A stretch of DNA of 44,442 nt from an uncultured Gammaproteobacteria bacterium (GTDB taxonomy: Bacteria; Pseudomonadota; Gammaproteobacteria; JAADHQ01), in the NCBI GenBank assembly GCA_947258655.1, contig CAMYJD010000017.1, positions 1 through 44,442 on the forward strand. Direction: 5' to 3'. A model generated the notes under the pieces. That model was given only the letters and a program-made list of their open reading frames with translations. It was not told the DNA's origin and did no database searches. Positions 16,497 through 25,748 of the stretch are shown here, piece by piece. Made by a program: the position numbers and the translations under genes. Positions within the stretch are counted from its first letter, which is position 1. Each line of letters opens with the position of its first letter.

Positions 16497-17101
16497 AGAT
16501 GCTGCTCCCTGAGTTGATCGCTATCGATCACCCATCCATGTCGTGTTATGCGACTGATCTGCTCGATATCATGACTGACCCAGACGACTGCAATACCACT
16601 ATCCCTGCGATATTGCTCGACCGTCTGCTCGATGACCTGCGTACATTTATTGTCGAGGTTGGCCGTCGGCTCGTCCAGCAACAGTACCTCGGGGGCTTGT
16701 GCCAACGCTCTGAGCAGGGCCAGGCGTTGCTTTTCACCACTGGACAGACGCGCGATCTCCCAGTCCATCACCGCCTCGGTAAATCCCAGCTGTAGCAACA
16801 GGGTCTTGTCATAATCCGTGAAATGCCCTCCCACATCATCACACCACCATTGGCTCTCGGCCGGCAGGAAGGCCACTTTCTTACGCCATGCGTGTGCCGG
16901 CAGGCTTAAATAGCTGAACCCATCCAGCAGCAGTTCACCCCGGTGTGGATCCAGATCGGCTATCGCACGCAATAACCGCGTCTTGCCACTCCCTGAAGGT
17001 CCGGATAGGTAGATACATTCACCGGCAGGCAAATCAAAGCTCCATGGTTGCAGGTTCAGTATCTGCAAATTCTTGACCACCAGTTTCATAGTTGCAATCA
17101 T
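16493..17101 (-). CDS. fetA: ABC transporter ATP-binding protein, iron export FetA family
   Basis: ATPase of the FetAB exporter, 202 residues, cytoplasmic face of the inner membrane. Walker A is GPSGSGKT (near 34-41), the signature is LSSGEKQR, Walker B is VLLLDEPTANLD and the switch histidine is in VSHD. The short length and the single ATPase domain fit the family (E. coli FetA about 225). The start at 17101 is uncertain: MKLVVKNL four codons later (17089) is equally plausible. Divergent from the CDGSH gene with only 55 bases between, so their promoters must overlap or lie close together. Confidence 0.92.
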   Translation of the reverse strand: MIATMKLVVKNLQILNLQPWSFDLPAGECIYLSGPSGSGKTRLLRAIADLDPHRGELLLDGFSYLSLPAHAWRKKVAFLPAESQWWCDDVGGHFTDYDKTLLLQLGFTEAVMDWEIARLSSGEKQRLALLRALAQAPEVLLLDEPTANLDNKCTQVIEQTVEQYRRDSGIAVVWVSHDIEQISRITRHGWVIDSDQLREQHL

Positions 17102-17156
17102 AGCAAAACTGCTTAGATACTTTTTATAAATTTTTTAACTGAAAAAGGAAAGCAAG

Positions 17157-17429
<273 letters not shown>

Positions 17430-17489
17430 GGTAAATGCCTGCATAGATTTGTGTCAAGAATTTTCCTCGCCACTAGCTACTAGCAACTT

Positions 17490-17515
17490 AAAAAAAAGGG
17501 CGCCTTGCGGCGCCC
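17490..17515 (-). terminator. Rho-independent terminator of glnK-amtB
   Basis: On the minus strand, GGGCGCC - GCAA - GGCGCCC (17515-17498) is followed by a run of T (complement of the A-run 17490-17497), 22 bases after the amtB stop. On the plus strand only TTCT follows the stem, so it should act mainly on the minus strand, although the CDGSH transcript also runs into it. Confidence 0.85.
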
Positions 17516-17536
17516 TTCTCGTAAGCCAGTTGTTCC

Positions 17537-18820
17537 TTACTGGCTATGACTACCGGATGCACCAAACTCCGGATAGGCTTCGAGACCACACTCGCCGATA
17601 TCCAGACCTTCGTACTCTTCCTCTTCGCTGACGCGGATACCCATGATCATCTTGATGATGAACCAGGTTACCAGACTGACAACGAATACCCAGACCAGGA
17701 TTGTCAGCAGACCGGCCAATTGACCGCCAAATGTAGTACCGGTATTGGTCAATGGCACCGCCAACAGACCCCACATACCGACAACACCATGGACAGAGAT
17801 CGCACCAACCGGATCATCGATCTTCAGCTTATCGAGGGTAACGATAGAGAACACCACTAATGCACCACCGAAGGCACCGATCAGTGTTGCTGCCAGCGCA
17901 CTTGGCGTAGACGGTTCTGCCGTAATCGCCACCAGACCGGCCAACGCACCGTTCAATGTCATGGTCAGATCGGCCTTGCCGAACAGAATACGCGCAACGA
18001 TCAGTGCCGCAATCACGCCACCGGCCGCCGCCGCATTGGTATTCAGGAACACCATCGCAACACTGTTGGCGTTGGCAATATCGCCCAGTTTCAATACCGA
18101 ACCGCCGTTGAAGCCGAACCAGCCCATCCACAGGATAAAGGTACCAAGCGTGGCCAGTGGCAGGTTCGCGCCCGGGATCGCATTGACCTTACCGTCTTTG
18201 CTGTATTTACCCTTACGTGGACCCAGCAGCAATACGCCTGCAAGCGCCGCTGCAGCACCAGCCAAATGGACAATACCGGAACCGGCAAAATCGGAGAAGC
18301 CATAGTCATCACCGAGACTGTACATACCGAAGACTGAGCTGCCGCCCCATGTCCATGCACCTTCCATCGGATAGATAAAGGCTGTCATAACGACCGCAAA
18401 CAACATGAAAGACCACAACTTCATACGTTCAGCCACGGCACCGGACACAATCGACATCGCAGTGGCGACAAATACCACCTGGAAGAAGAAGTCCGAGGCA
18501 CCTGAATATACAGAGTCACCTTCAAATCCGTTTTCCGCAGATGCTTTCAGTGCATCGGCAACCAGTGTTTCACCACCAGCGATTCCATCCAGGAACAGGC
18601 CACCGCCATACATGATGTCGTAACCGACAACCAAATATGATGTACAGGCAATCGCAAACAACGTGACATTCTTGGTCAGAATCTCGGTTGTGTTTTTAGC
18701 GCGGACCAGGCCGGCCTCCAGCATGGAGAAGCCTGCCGCCATCCACATTACTAATGCGCCACACACGAGGAAATAAAATGTGTCCATCGCGTATTGCAAA
18801 TGAAAAATATTGTTTTCCAT
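17537..18820 (-). CDS. amtB: Ammonium transporter
   Basis: Trimeric inner-membrane ammonium channel, 427 residues with about eleven hydrophobic helices. Family blocks are AAGFSMLEAGLVRAKNT (near 28), the first pore histidine in GSGIVHLAGAAAAL, the NTNAAAAGG segment, and the second pore histidine in ISVHGVVGMWG. No long cleavable leader is seen; the N-terminus MENNIFHLQYAMDTFYF begins just ahead of the first helix. It lies 26 bases after glnK in the same operon, the standard arrangement in which the PII protein blocks the channel. The C-terminal cytoplasmic tail is present. Confidence 0.96.
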   Translation of the reverse strand: MENNIFHLQYAMDTFYFLVCGALVMWMAAGFSMLEAGLVRAKNTTEILTKNVTLFAIACTSYLVVGYDIMYGGGLFLDGIAGGETLVADALKASAENGFEGDSVYSGASDFFFQVVFVATAMSIVSGAVAERMKLWSFMLFAVVMTAFIYPMEGAWTWGGSSVFGMYSLGDDYGFSDFAGSGIVHLAGAAAALAGVLLLGPRKGKYSKDGKVNAIPGANLPLATLGTFILWMGWFGFNGGSVLKLGDIANANSVAMVFLNTNAAAAGGVIAALIVARILFGKADLTMTLNGALAGLVAITAEPSTPSALAATLIGAFGGALVVFSIVTLDKLKIDDPVGAISVHGVVGMWGLLAVPLTNTGTTFGGQLAGLLTILVWVFVVSLVTWFIIKMIMGIRVSEEEEYEGLDIGECGLEAYPEFGASGSHSQ

Positions 18821-18846
18821 CTTTATATACCCCTAACCTTTATCTT

Positions 18847-19332
<486 letters not shown>

Positions 19333-19359
19333 TTAAAATTAAATAGCACTTTCCTTTTT

Positions 19360-19374
19360 GCACGAGCTATGCCA
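19360..19374 (-). promoter_or_regulatory. Candidate sigma-54 promoter of glnK-amtB
   Basis: On the minus strand the sequence TGGCATAGCTCGTGC has the invariant GG and GC dinucleotides ten bases apart and matches TGGCAC-N5-TTGC at all but two positions. It lies about 175 bases ahead of the glnK start. NtrC/sigma-54 control of glnK-amtB is the rule in gammaproteobacteria, which supports the call. No clear pair of NtrC sites was found by eye. Confidence 0.5.
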
Positions 19375-19560
19375 GCAATAAAATATACAATTATTACAGT
19401 CAGTTATATGAATTATTGTTAATTTGAGCATTCATATGGCACCATTATAGTGCGCCTATGCATGCCTGTGCTCACTAATGGCGCATTGATACGGGTCGTG
19501 TACTTCAGTTATTTTTCACATAGAATACAGGCTTGCAGATCTGGATATGAAACGATAACT

Positions 19561-19800
19561 ATGGACCCGAAAATACTCGACGATATTTCAAGACGTATAG
19601 CCGCAGCACTCCCGCCCGGCATCAGCACGCTGAAGGACGACCTGGAAAAAAATATACGCGCCGCGCTGGACGGGGTCATAGGCAATATGAACCTGGTCAG
19701 CAGACAGGAATTCGAGGTACAGCAAAAAGTACTGGAACGGACCCGAACCAAGATTGAGGCTCTCGAGAAGCAACTGGCAGAACTGGAAAAGAATCTCTGA
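19561..19800 (+). CDS. ubiK: Ubiquinone biosynthesis accessory factor UbiK (YqiC/BMFP family)
   Basis: 79 residues from ATG 19561; the frame is open upstream but those codons do not resemble the family. An amphipathic N-terminal helix (PKILDDISRRIAAALP), a central segment and a C-terminal coiled coil (about residues 48-79, QEFEVQQKVLERTRTKIEALEKQ onward in heptads) are as in YqiC. UbiK trimerises, binds lipid and helps aerobic ubiquinone synthesis with UbiJ. Its position between glnK (divergent) and the ComM-type gene is a common gammaproteobacterial arrangement. Confidence 0.88.
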   Translation: MDPKILDDISRRIAAALPPGISTLKDDLEKNIRAALDGVIGNMNLVSRQEFEVQQKVLERTRTKIEALEKQLAELEKNL

Positions 19801-19844
19801 GCATTTAATCACAGCACACAAGGAATTATAAGGAATGGATACCT

Positions 19845-21359
19845 ATGAGCCTCGCCCATGTTTATAGCCGTGCCCAGGAAGGCGTCAATGCCACCGAGGT
19901 CAGTGTCGAAGTTCACATAAGCAACGGCTTGCCGGCGCTGTCAATTGTCGGCTTGCCCGAAGCCGCAGTAAAGGAAAGCAAGGACCGTGTGCGTGCAGCC
20001 CTGATTAACAGTCAATTTGATTTCCCCGGCAGACGCATTACGATCAATCTCGCACCTGCAGACCTGCCCAAGGAAGGTGGCCGTTACGATTTGCCGGTGG
20101 CGATGGGAATTCTGGCGGCCTCCGGACAAATACCCGCTGAGATACTGCAGCAATACGAATTCATTGGTGAACTGGCCCTGAGTGGCGAATTACGCCCGGT
20201 ACAGGGTGTGTTACCGATGAGCCTTGCCTGCAAACAATCGCAGCGCAAACTGATATGCCCGCTGGAAAATGCAGACGAAGCGGCACTGGTCAGCGATACC
20301 TGCGTATACCCGGCCCGCCATTTGCTCGATGTCTGCGCCCACCTGACCGGCAACAAGCCCCTAGAGCGCGCCGGACCAAACCATACTAACACCCATCCGC
20401 CAGGCATCGCAGACATGCGTGATGTCAATGGACAGCAGCATGCCAAACGTGCACTTGAAATAGCCGCCGCAGGCGGACATAGCCTGTTAATGGTTGGACC
20501 ACCCGGAACCGGCAAAACGATGTTATCCAGTCGCCTGCCGGGAATCTTACCGCACATGAACGAGAGCGAGGCACTGGAAAGTGCAGCGATTAGCTCCATC
20601 AGTGGTAACGGCCTGCATACAGGTAACTGGAAACAGCGTCCCTTTCGTGCCCCGCACCATACCGCCTCCGGTGTAGCACTGGTCGGCGGCGGCTCCTATC
20701 CTCGCCCTGGAGAGATATCGCTTGCGCACAACGGCGTCATGTTCCTGGACGAACTGCCGGAATTCGATCGCAAGGTGCTCGAGGTCCTGCGCGAACCGCT
20801 GGAGTCCGGTCGTATTATCATTTCCCGCGCAGCCCGTCAGGCAGAGTTCCCGGCCAAGTTCCAGTTACTTGCGGCAATGAACCCATGCCCCTGTGGATAC
20901 CTCGGTGATCCGCAGGGCAAGTGCCACTGCAGCGCCGAGCAGGTGCGGCGTTACCGGCAAAAGATATCGGGGCCGCTGATGGACAGGATCGATATGCATA
21001 TCATCGTACCGGCACTACCGCTGAGCGAGCTGCGCCATCAGCGCAATGCCGACAACGAATCCAGTCACACCATTCGTACGCGTGTCGAACGGGCGCGCAG
21101 CTCGCAGCTACAACGCCAGGGCTGCATCAATACCGAACTTGCCACCAAAGACATCAAGACTTGCTGCCGTCTGCACGAATCAGATCAACAGCTACTGGAA
21201 AACGCGATGTCGCGCTTTGGCCTGAGCATGCGGGCATACAATAAAATCCTGAAATTGTCGCGCACTATTGCCGACATGGATGGCGAACAGTCGATCGCCA
21301 CCAGTCATCTTAGCGAAGCACTGTCCTATCGCCAGCTCGACCGTGAACAGGCCGTGTAA
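19845..21359 (+). CDS. comM: YifB/ComM family Mg-chelatase-like AAA+ ATPase
   Basis: 504 residues, the normal length. Order: N-terminal ChlI-like subdomain (about 20-145, starting VEVHISNGLPALSIVGLPE), Mg-chelatase ATPase domain with Walker A GPPGTGKT at 218-225, Walker B-type VMFLDELPEF, the cysteine cluster CPCGYLGDPQGKCHCS, and a C-terminal domain ending in the YNKILKLSRTIADMDG block. In Vibrio and Acinetobacter ComM is a hexameric helicase that promotes branch migration during natural transformation, but the gene is widespread in non-competent species too. AAGGA lies about 12 bases before the ATG. Downstream of ubiK by 44 bases, possibly co-transcribed. Confidence 0.93.
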   Translation: MSLAHVYSRAQEGVNATEVSVEVHISNGLPALSIVGLPEAAVKESKDRVRAALINSQFDFPGRRITINLAPADLPKEGGRYDLPVAMGILAASGQIPAEILQQYEFIGELALSGELRPVQGVLPMSLACKQSQRKLICPLENADEAALVSDTCVYPARHLLDVCAHLTGNKPLERAGPNHTNTHPPGIADMRDVNGQQHAKRALEIAAAGGHSLLMVGPPGTGKTMLSSRLPGILPHMNESEALESAAISSISGNGLHTGNWKQRPFRAPHHTASGVALVGGGSYPRPGEISLAHNGVMFLDELPEFDRKVLEVLREPLESGRIIISRAARQAEFPAKFQLLAAMNPCPCGYLGDPQGKCHCSAEQVRRYRQKISGPLMDRIDMHIIVPALPLSELRHQRNADNESSHTIRTRVERARSSQLQRQGCINTELATKDIKTCCRLHESDQQLLENAMSRFGLSMRAYNKILKLSRTIADMDGEQSIATSHLSEALSYRQLDREQAV

Positions 21360-21552
21360 GCTGCAAGCCTGGCGTGAAATTTATGTGAACTGCGATTAGC
21401 AATCTGTAATCGGATGACCATGATGCCAATCATGTCAGTGTATTGAGCCTCGCCCTGGCAAGTGGATTCAGTCTGTATGGTTCCGACTTGAATTACTCCA
21501 GCCAACCCCCATATTCGAATCATCAACATTTTACAGCGTTACAGGGAATACT

Positions 21553-21987
21553 ATGTCCAGCACTACACATGTCGTCTGCCCTCACTGCCTTGCAGCCAAC
21601 CGCTTGCCTGAAGCGCGCCTGCAGGATAATCCGGCCTGTGGGAAATGTAAAAAACCGTTGTTTACGCAGCAACCCGTTGAGCTCACGGCGCAGAGTTTCG
21701 CCAAACACATCAACAGCAGCGACATCCCCGTGGTCGTGGACTTCTGGGCACCCTGGTGCGGACCCTGCAAGATGATGGCACCGGCATTTAGCCAGGCGGC
21801 TGCACAACTCGAACCGCATTTTCGTTTTACCAAGGTCAACACCGAGCAGGAACAGCAGCTGGCCGCACAATTCGGTATCCGCAGCATACCGACATTGGCG
21901 ATTTTCAAGAATGGCCAGGAGATTGCGCGCCAGGCCGGCGCGATGGATGCAGGCACACTGGCGCAATGGGTGCAGCAATATAGATAG
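21553..21987 (+). CDS. trxC: Thioredoxin 2 (zinc-containing thioredoxin TrxC)
   Basis: 144 residues. The N-terminal zinc ribbon has Cys9-x2-Cys12 and Cys29-x2-Cys32. The thioredoxin domain has the active site Trp-Cys69-Gly-Pro-Cys72-Lys and the cis-proline region SIPTLAIFKNG. It is a cytoplasmic disulfide reductase associated with oxidative stress; in E. coli it is under OxyR, though no such site was identified here. A clear AGGGA ribosome site lies nine bases before the ATG. It stands alone, with 193 bases before it and a gene-free stretch after it. Confidence 0.95.
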   Translation: MSSTTHVVCPHCLAANRLPEARLQDNPACGKCKKPLFTQQPVELTAQSFAKHINSSDIPVVVDFWAPWCGPCKMMAPAFSQAAAQLEPHFRFTKVNTEQEQQLAAQFGIRSIPTLAIFKNGQEIARQAGAMDAGTLAQWVQQYR

Positions 21988-22127
21988 GACGACCGCTGAT
22001 TAAATCAGACCTGAATATTCTCTGCACAAGCATTGCCAGATAGACGATAGCATCACTGGCTCACACTCTATGTATGCAGACATTAGCCTGGCCTTCTCGC
22101 TTTCGGCCAGGAGCTGACATTCATAAA

Positions 22128-22297
22128 ATTGTCATTGCGAGCTTTGGCCAGGACGGTCTTATGCCGCGTAGACCATGGATGGCCGAGAGCGGCGCAGTGA
22201 AGCAATCTACACAACCGTGTATGACAATCAACAGTAAAGTCAGACATATAATTTAACAGATCGCCACGTCGCATAATGCGCTCCTCGCGATGACAAT
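22128..22297. repeat. MITE-like repeat with imperfect terminal inverted repeats
   Basis: The element begins ATTGTCATTGCGAGC and ends GCTCCTCGCGATGACAAT, giving terminal inverted repeats that match at most positions. Inside are GCGCAGTGAAGCAATCT and AGATCGCCACGTCGC, the two internal halves seen in a widely dispersed family of intergenic repeats (GTCATTGCGAG ... GAAGCAATCT), which I know by recall. It fills most of the 480-base gap between trxC and the next gene. No transposase is encoded. The bases just before it (22088-22125) contain a separate TGGCC/GGCCA hairpin. Confidence 0.65.
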
Positions 22298-22468
22298 GCT
22301 GATCAGTTTCTAAAAATCTGATGCACATTCGTGACTGTCCGTTTAGGGTCGCCTATAGCCCCTCAATCATGATCGTTAAAATGCCTGCTCCCAGAACATT
22401 ATAGCCATACACCGTCAGGCAACACACGATAGATTAAGTCGACTTAATATAATTGATTAAACTAGTTA

Positions 22469-22693
22469 TTAATCCAGTTCCGGACCGATCATAAAGGCTT
22501 GCTCTTCAAAGCCGTGATCCTCAAGCGCCGCGGCTATATCCTCCCAGCCGTAATCCGGGTTTTCTTCTTCTATGCTGGCTATCAATGCGGTGGCATGGCG
22601 CAATGCATCACGCTGATCAAAATCATCGGGGATACTGACCAGTTTCATATCATTAACATTCTTTGCCGGCAATAACATCATACGTGCGCTCAT
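22469..22693 (-). CDS. Conserved small acidic protein, unknown
   Basis: 74 residues, soluble and acidic, with no signal peptide or membrane helix. The N-terminus MSARMMLLPAKNVNDMKLV is followed by a helical acidic part (EEENPDYGWEDIAAALEDHG) resembling hypothetical proteins I have seen in gammaproteobacteria. No function is known to me. It is 55 bases downstream of the Sel1-repeat gene in the same direction and may share its transcript. Confidence 0.55.
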   Translation of the reverse strand: MSARMMLLPAKNVNDMKLVSIPDDFDQRDALRHATALIASIEEENPDYGWEDIAAALEDHGFEEQAFMIGPELD

Positions 22694-22748
22694 GTCGTGC
22701 TCCCGTTGTTAAGCTCTGTATCAACGGAATCAATCTAGCACTGCCGGT

Positions 22749-23624
22749 CTATTTTTGGAAGGGTTTTAGATGGGCACGGTAATACTTCACTGCCAGCTTG
22801 CGGGCACTTAATTTTTCCAGCTTTTGTAATTTACGCTCGACCTTGTCTTTATAGATTGCAGCCAGTTCACTCCCCTGCTCCTTGGCCAGGGCAAGCCATG
22901 CATAACTCTTGATATAGTTATGTCTGACCCCGCCTTCACCATTGTAATAGATAATGCCCAGATTATATTGCGCATCCCGCATGCCTTTTTTCGCAGCCTT
23001 CTTATAATATTCTGCTGCCTTGGCAACATCCCTTTCCACACCATGGCCAAGGTCGTAGAGGATACCAAGATTCAATTGTGCCTTTGTATTATCCTGCTCG
23101 GCTGCCATCTGATACCATTTGGCCGCCTCTTTATAATCCTGCTTCACACCGTTCCCCTGGTTATACATGACGCCCAGGTTCAGTTGCGCTGATACGTGTC
23201 CCTGTTCGGCGGCCATTTTGTACCATTTGAATGCCTTTTCCAGATTGCTGCTTGATCCGGCTGAGCCGATCTCAAAATAAATCTCGCCATTTTCCATTTG
23301 CGGATATTCATCCGGCAATTCCTCGTCCGTGGAAAACAGTACGCCGAGATTATATTGCGCACTCTGATCACCGGCCTCGGCTGCCTTGACAAACCAGTAC
23401 ACGGCCTCGGCCTTGTCACGCGCTACGCCCTTGCCACTATATAACATCACCGCAAGGTTATACTGGGCGTCGCTATCACCTGTCAGTGCGGCGTTCCTGA
23501 ATCCCTTATAGGCAATTTTATAGCGGCCCTGCTGATAGGCATCCAGCGCACTCTCCGAACTCGCAGGTGCGGGCGTTCCAGAAAACAGCAGAGCAGTGAT
23601 GATGACAAATCGAAATACCGACAT
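22749..23624 (-). CDS. Secreted Sel1-repeat (SLR) protein
   Basis: 291 residues. A signal peptide (residues 1-22, ending SGTPAPASS) is followed by about six Sel1-like alpha-alpha repeats of roughly 36 residues with the A..G...AQYNLGV.Y..G.GV..D...A..WY..AA pattern; clear units start near residues 40, 75, 130, 165, 200 and 240. Such proteins are periplasmic scaffolds for protein-protein contacts, including signalling and envelope-stress roles; the partner is unknown. One repeat (near 105-125) has an inserted hydrophilic segment. Divergent from the downstream lipoprotein gene, with 78 bases between the starts. Confidence 0.88.
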   Translation of the reverse strand: MSVFRFVIITALLFSGTPAPASSESALDAYQQGRYKIAYKGFRNAALTGDSDAQYNLAVMLYSGKGVARDKAEAVYWFVKAAEAGDQSAQYNLGVLFSTDEELPDEYPQMENGEIYFEIGSAGSSSNLEKAFKWYKMAAEQGHVSAQLNLGVMYNQGNGVKQDYKEAAKWYQMAAEQDNTKAQLNLGILYDLGHGVERDVAKAAEYYKKAAKKGMRDAQYNLGIIYYNGEGGVRHNYIKSYAWLALAKEQGSELAAIYKDKVERKLQKLEKLSARKLAVKYYRAHLKPFQK

Positions 23625-23702
23625 TTGATCAAATTACCTTCCAGACCTTACACTATTACTATTGTTTATCGGCACCGGAGCGGGATTTTTTACATAGCAG
23701 CT

Positions 23703-24260
23703 ATGAAAACCATCGTATTTCAGCGACTTGTTGTCTGCGTGTCCATTATGCTCGCCCTGTCAGCCTGCGCTGCGATGATAAAACCTATAAAATCCAATAA
23801 TATAGATGGATTACAGGTAATACACGAGGCCTATAGGAAGACCGTCCACTCAGCCCATAATGACAGCAGCCAGTCCTGGAACAACGGTCGTCTCGGCAAT
23901 ATCATTGTAAATATCAACGGCGGAGAGCATAAAGGTCTCTGTTATCACTGGCAAAAGCTGGTATATAACGGCATTCAGCCTGCCCTGGTAAAAACCGGCT
24001 GGGAAGCCACCGGAATCGCTATTAATGAAGGCAGCTTCTTCGAGCACCATGCCGTCCTGGTCTACGACCCGGGCATCATCGGCCCCAATGAAATTCTGGA
24101 AGAGCCATATAAATCAAATAGCTATGTCCTTGACCCATGGTCAAGTGGCGAACCCCGGATATACACAACTGCAGACTGGCTGAAGCTACCGCTAACCATC
24201 AAAAAACCTGCACGGCTGACCCGGATCAAATCCTCAGCGAGCAAGACCGGATCTCTATGA
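23703..24260 (+). CDS. Putative lipoprotein, unknown
   Basis: 185 residues from ATG 23703; the frame is open further upstream, but this start gives a proper lipoprotein signal (hydrophobic core VVCVSIMLALSAC with the lipobox Cys at about residue 20). After the leader the sequence has HGLCYHW-like and SFFEHHAVLVYDP blocks and ends with SNSYVLDPWSSGEPRIYT, a pattern of Cys, His and Asp that could suit a papain-like or transglutaminase-like fold, but this is speculative. Its stop overlaps the next start by ATGA, so the two are translationally coupled. Confidence 0.6.
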   Translation: MKTIVFQRLVVCVSIMLALSACAAMIKPIKSNNIDGLQVIHEAYRKTVHSAHNDSSQSWNNGRLGNIIVNINGGEHKGLCYHWQKLVYNGIQPALVKTGWEATGIAINEGSFFEHHAVLVYDPGIIGPNEILEEPYKSNSYVLDPWSSGEPRIYTTADWLKLPLTIKKPARLTRIKSSASKTGSL

Positions 24261-24463
24261 AGGAACTACAGGACCTGGACCATGTCCCCTCCTGGGTCAA
24301 CTGGCTCGCCCAGGACGCGAATGGCATCTGGTGGGGATATGAAGTCGAGCCACAGGAATATGATCATGGTTGGTATGAGAATGAATTAGGCCGCCGCATT
24401 CGGCTTTTGAGTGCCCCTGCAAACCCGGAATGGCGCATGACATTGAAAAAATACAATGTTTAA
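24257..24463 (+). CDS. Small tryptophan-rich protein coupled to the lipoprotein
   Basis: 68 residues from ATG 24257, which overlaps the preceding stop by four bases. Upstream in-frame codons lie inside the lipoprotein gene and are ignored. It has no signal peptide, is acidic and has five Trp and several Tyr residues (VPSWVNWLAQDANGIWWGYE, YDHGWYENELGRR). It reads like small partner proteins of unknown function. The tight coupling suggests a 1:1 role with the lipoprotein, for example as a cytoplasmic immunity or accessory protein, but there is no direct evidence. Confidence 0.6.
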   Translation: MKELQDLDHVPSWVNWLAQDANGIWWGYEVEPQEYDHGWYENELGRRIRLLSAPANPEWRMTLKKYNV

Positions 24464-24609
24464 TACATACTAACAACAAAATTAATCACTATAATAACAA
24501 TATGTTAGATGATAATTTAACGTCTTTTTTGTCTAGATCTTGGCCTGATCACGATAACAGTTTAGAATAGATCTATACTGAAATTACAATTTTATCAGCA
24601 GGCCAGACA

Positions 24610-24894
24610 ATGGAGAGAAGATATAGCCAACGAAAACCGGCAACCGTACAGGTTTATGTTGCATTTCCCGGCAAGGGAACCAGGCGCTATAAAACCATGA
24701 ACCTCAGCGCCCACGGTATTTTGATCAAGACCGGCAAACGCCAGGCACGACCCGGCGCCATTGCATCCCTGATCTTTGTCATTCGCCAGGGAAACATTGT
24801 CCGACTGCATCGTCGCAAGGCGACTGTAGCCCATGTTACCAACACCTCCACCGGCATGATGTTGCACCAAAGGACTCGCAAGACTGCGTCATAA
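24610..24894 (+). CDS. PilZ-domain protein
   Basis: 94 residues, essentially one PilZ domain. The c-di-GMP contact motif RxxxR is seen at the N-terminus (RRYSQR) and the second motif as N-L-S-A-H-G, where the usual D/NxSxxG pattern is satisfied with Asn. The remainder is beta-rich and strongly basic. Such small PilZ proteins act as c-di-GMP adaptors for motility, polysaccharide or type IV pilus control. It stands alone, with no diguanylate cyclase in the window. Confidence 0.75.
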   Translation: MERRYSQRKPATVQVYVAFPGKGTRRYKTMNLSAHGILIKTGKRQARPGAIASLIFVIRQGNIVRLHRRKATVAHVTNTSTGMMLHQRTRKTAS

Positions 24895-25057
24895 ATGATT
24901 ATCGATGTGTGCGCTTATCTGATAAAACTTGATAACTCACATTTAACTATAGTTGTATCTAGTTGGCCAATAAGCCAATCTGCACGATTTATCTATAGAA
25001 AAAATTACGCAGATCATCTATATTTTATATAAACCATCGAAAAAATAACTTTTACAA

Positions 25058-25636
25058 ATGATACTTTTACGCTCATCGAGTCAGAAACCTGTCAGCAAGC
25101 ACGGCATAATGCATATTCTGCTGCTGGCTCTGTTGTGCCAGAGCGCTACTTCCCTGGCTGCCGATGACATGATCGAACAGTGGTACATGCAACCCAGGCT
25201 GAACCTCGACAGCGGCAATAATTCACTGCAGAATCTTAACCACCAGACACTCAATATCGGGCGCGCCCTGAATAAGCGTATCGATCTCGAAATAAACCTG
25301 TTATCGGAGAGCCCCACTTATACCTCTGACAACCAGGGTATACTTATTGATGGCCGTTATTATCTGAAACCACAGGGCCAGTTCGCACCTTATATTGCTG
25401 GCGGCATCTCCAGTGTGCGTAATTTCAACAATCTGGATACCTCATACCAGGATCCGATCACCAACCTTGGGCTGGGCTTTGAACATACATTAAAAGGCAA
25501 TGGTGCGAAAATACAGGCCGATATCCGCTACTTCCTTGATGATAAACAATCGGAATCGCTAAGCAATGAAGCCGCCAATGACTGGGCATTGAGTTTTGGC
25601 CTGTCGATTCCACTTACTGCCGATATCTTCAAATAA
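25058..25636 (+). CDS. Small outer-membrane beta-barrel protein
   Basis: 192 residues. A signal peptide ends near SLAADD (about residue 36), and the start MHILLLALL at 25109 is equally likely because it gives a more usual leader. The mature part shows alternating strands such as IGRALNKRIDLEINLLSES, IDGRYYLKPQGQFAPYIAGG and KIQADIRYFLDD, typical of an eight-stranded OmpA-N or OmpW-like barrel. It ends in DIFK rather than a terminal Phe. Specific function is unknown. It is followed after 112 bases by the SH3 protein gene. Confidence 0.65.
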   Translation: MILLRSSSQKPVSKHGIMHILLLALLCQSATSLAADDMIEQWYMQPRLNLDSGNNSLQNLNHQTLNIGRALNKRIDLEINLLSESPTYTSDNQGILIDGRYYLKPQGQFAPYIAGGISSVRNFNNLDTSYQDPITNLGLGFEHTLKGNGAKIQADIRYFLDDKQSESLSNEAANDWALSFGLSIPLTADIFK

Positions 25637-25748
25637 TCCATCTGTTTCAGCCCCGCTATTTGTTACTGTCCAGACAGTCCTCATAGTCTGGCATAGAGAT
25701 TTACTTCGTCATATACTGCACAGGTCTCGACTACCCTGGAATTGGATA

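Noticed and set aside
22074-22256. 60-codon frame in the MITE-like repeat
   Set aside because: Lies within a repeat with inverted ends; not protein-like.
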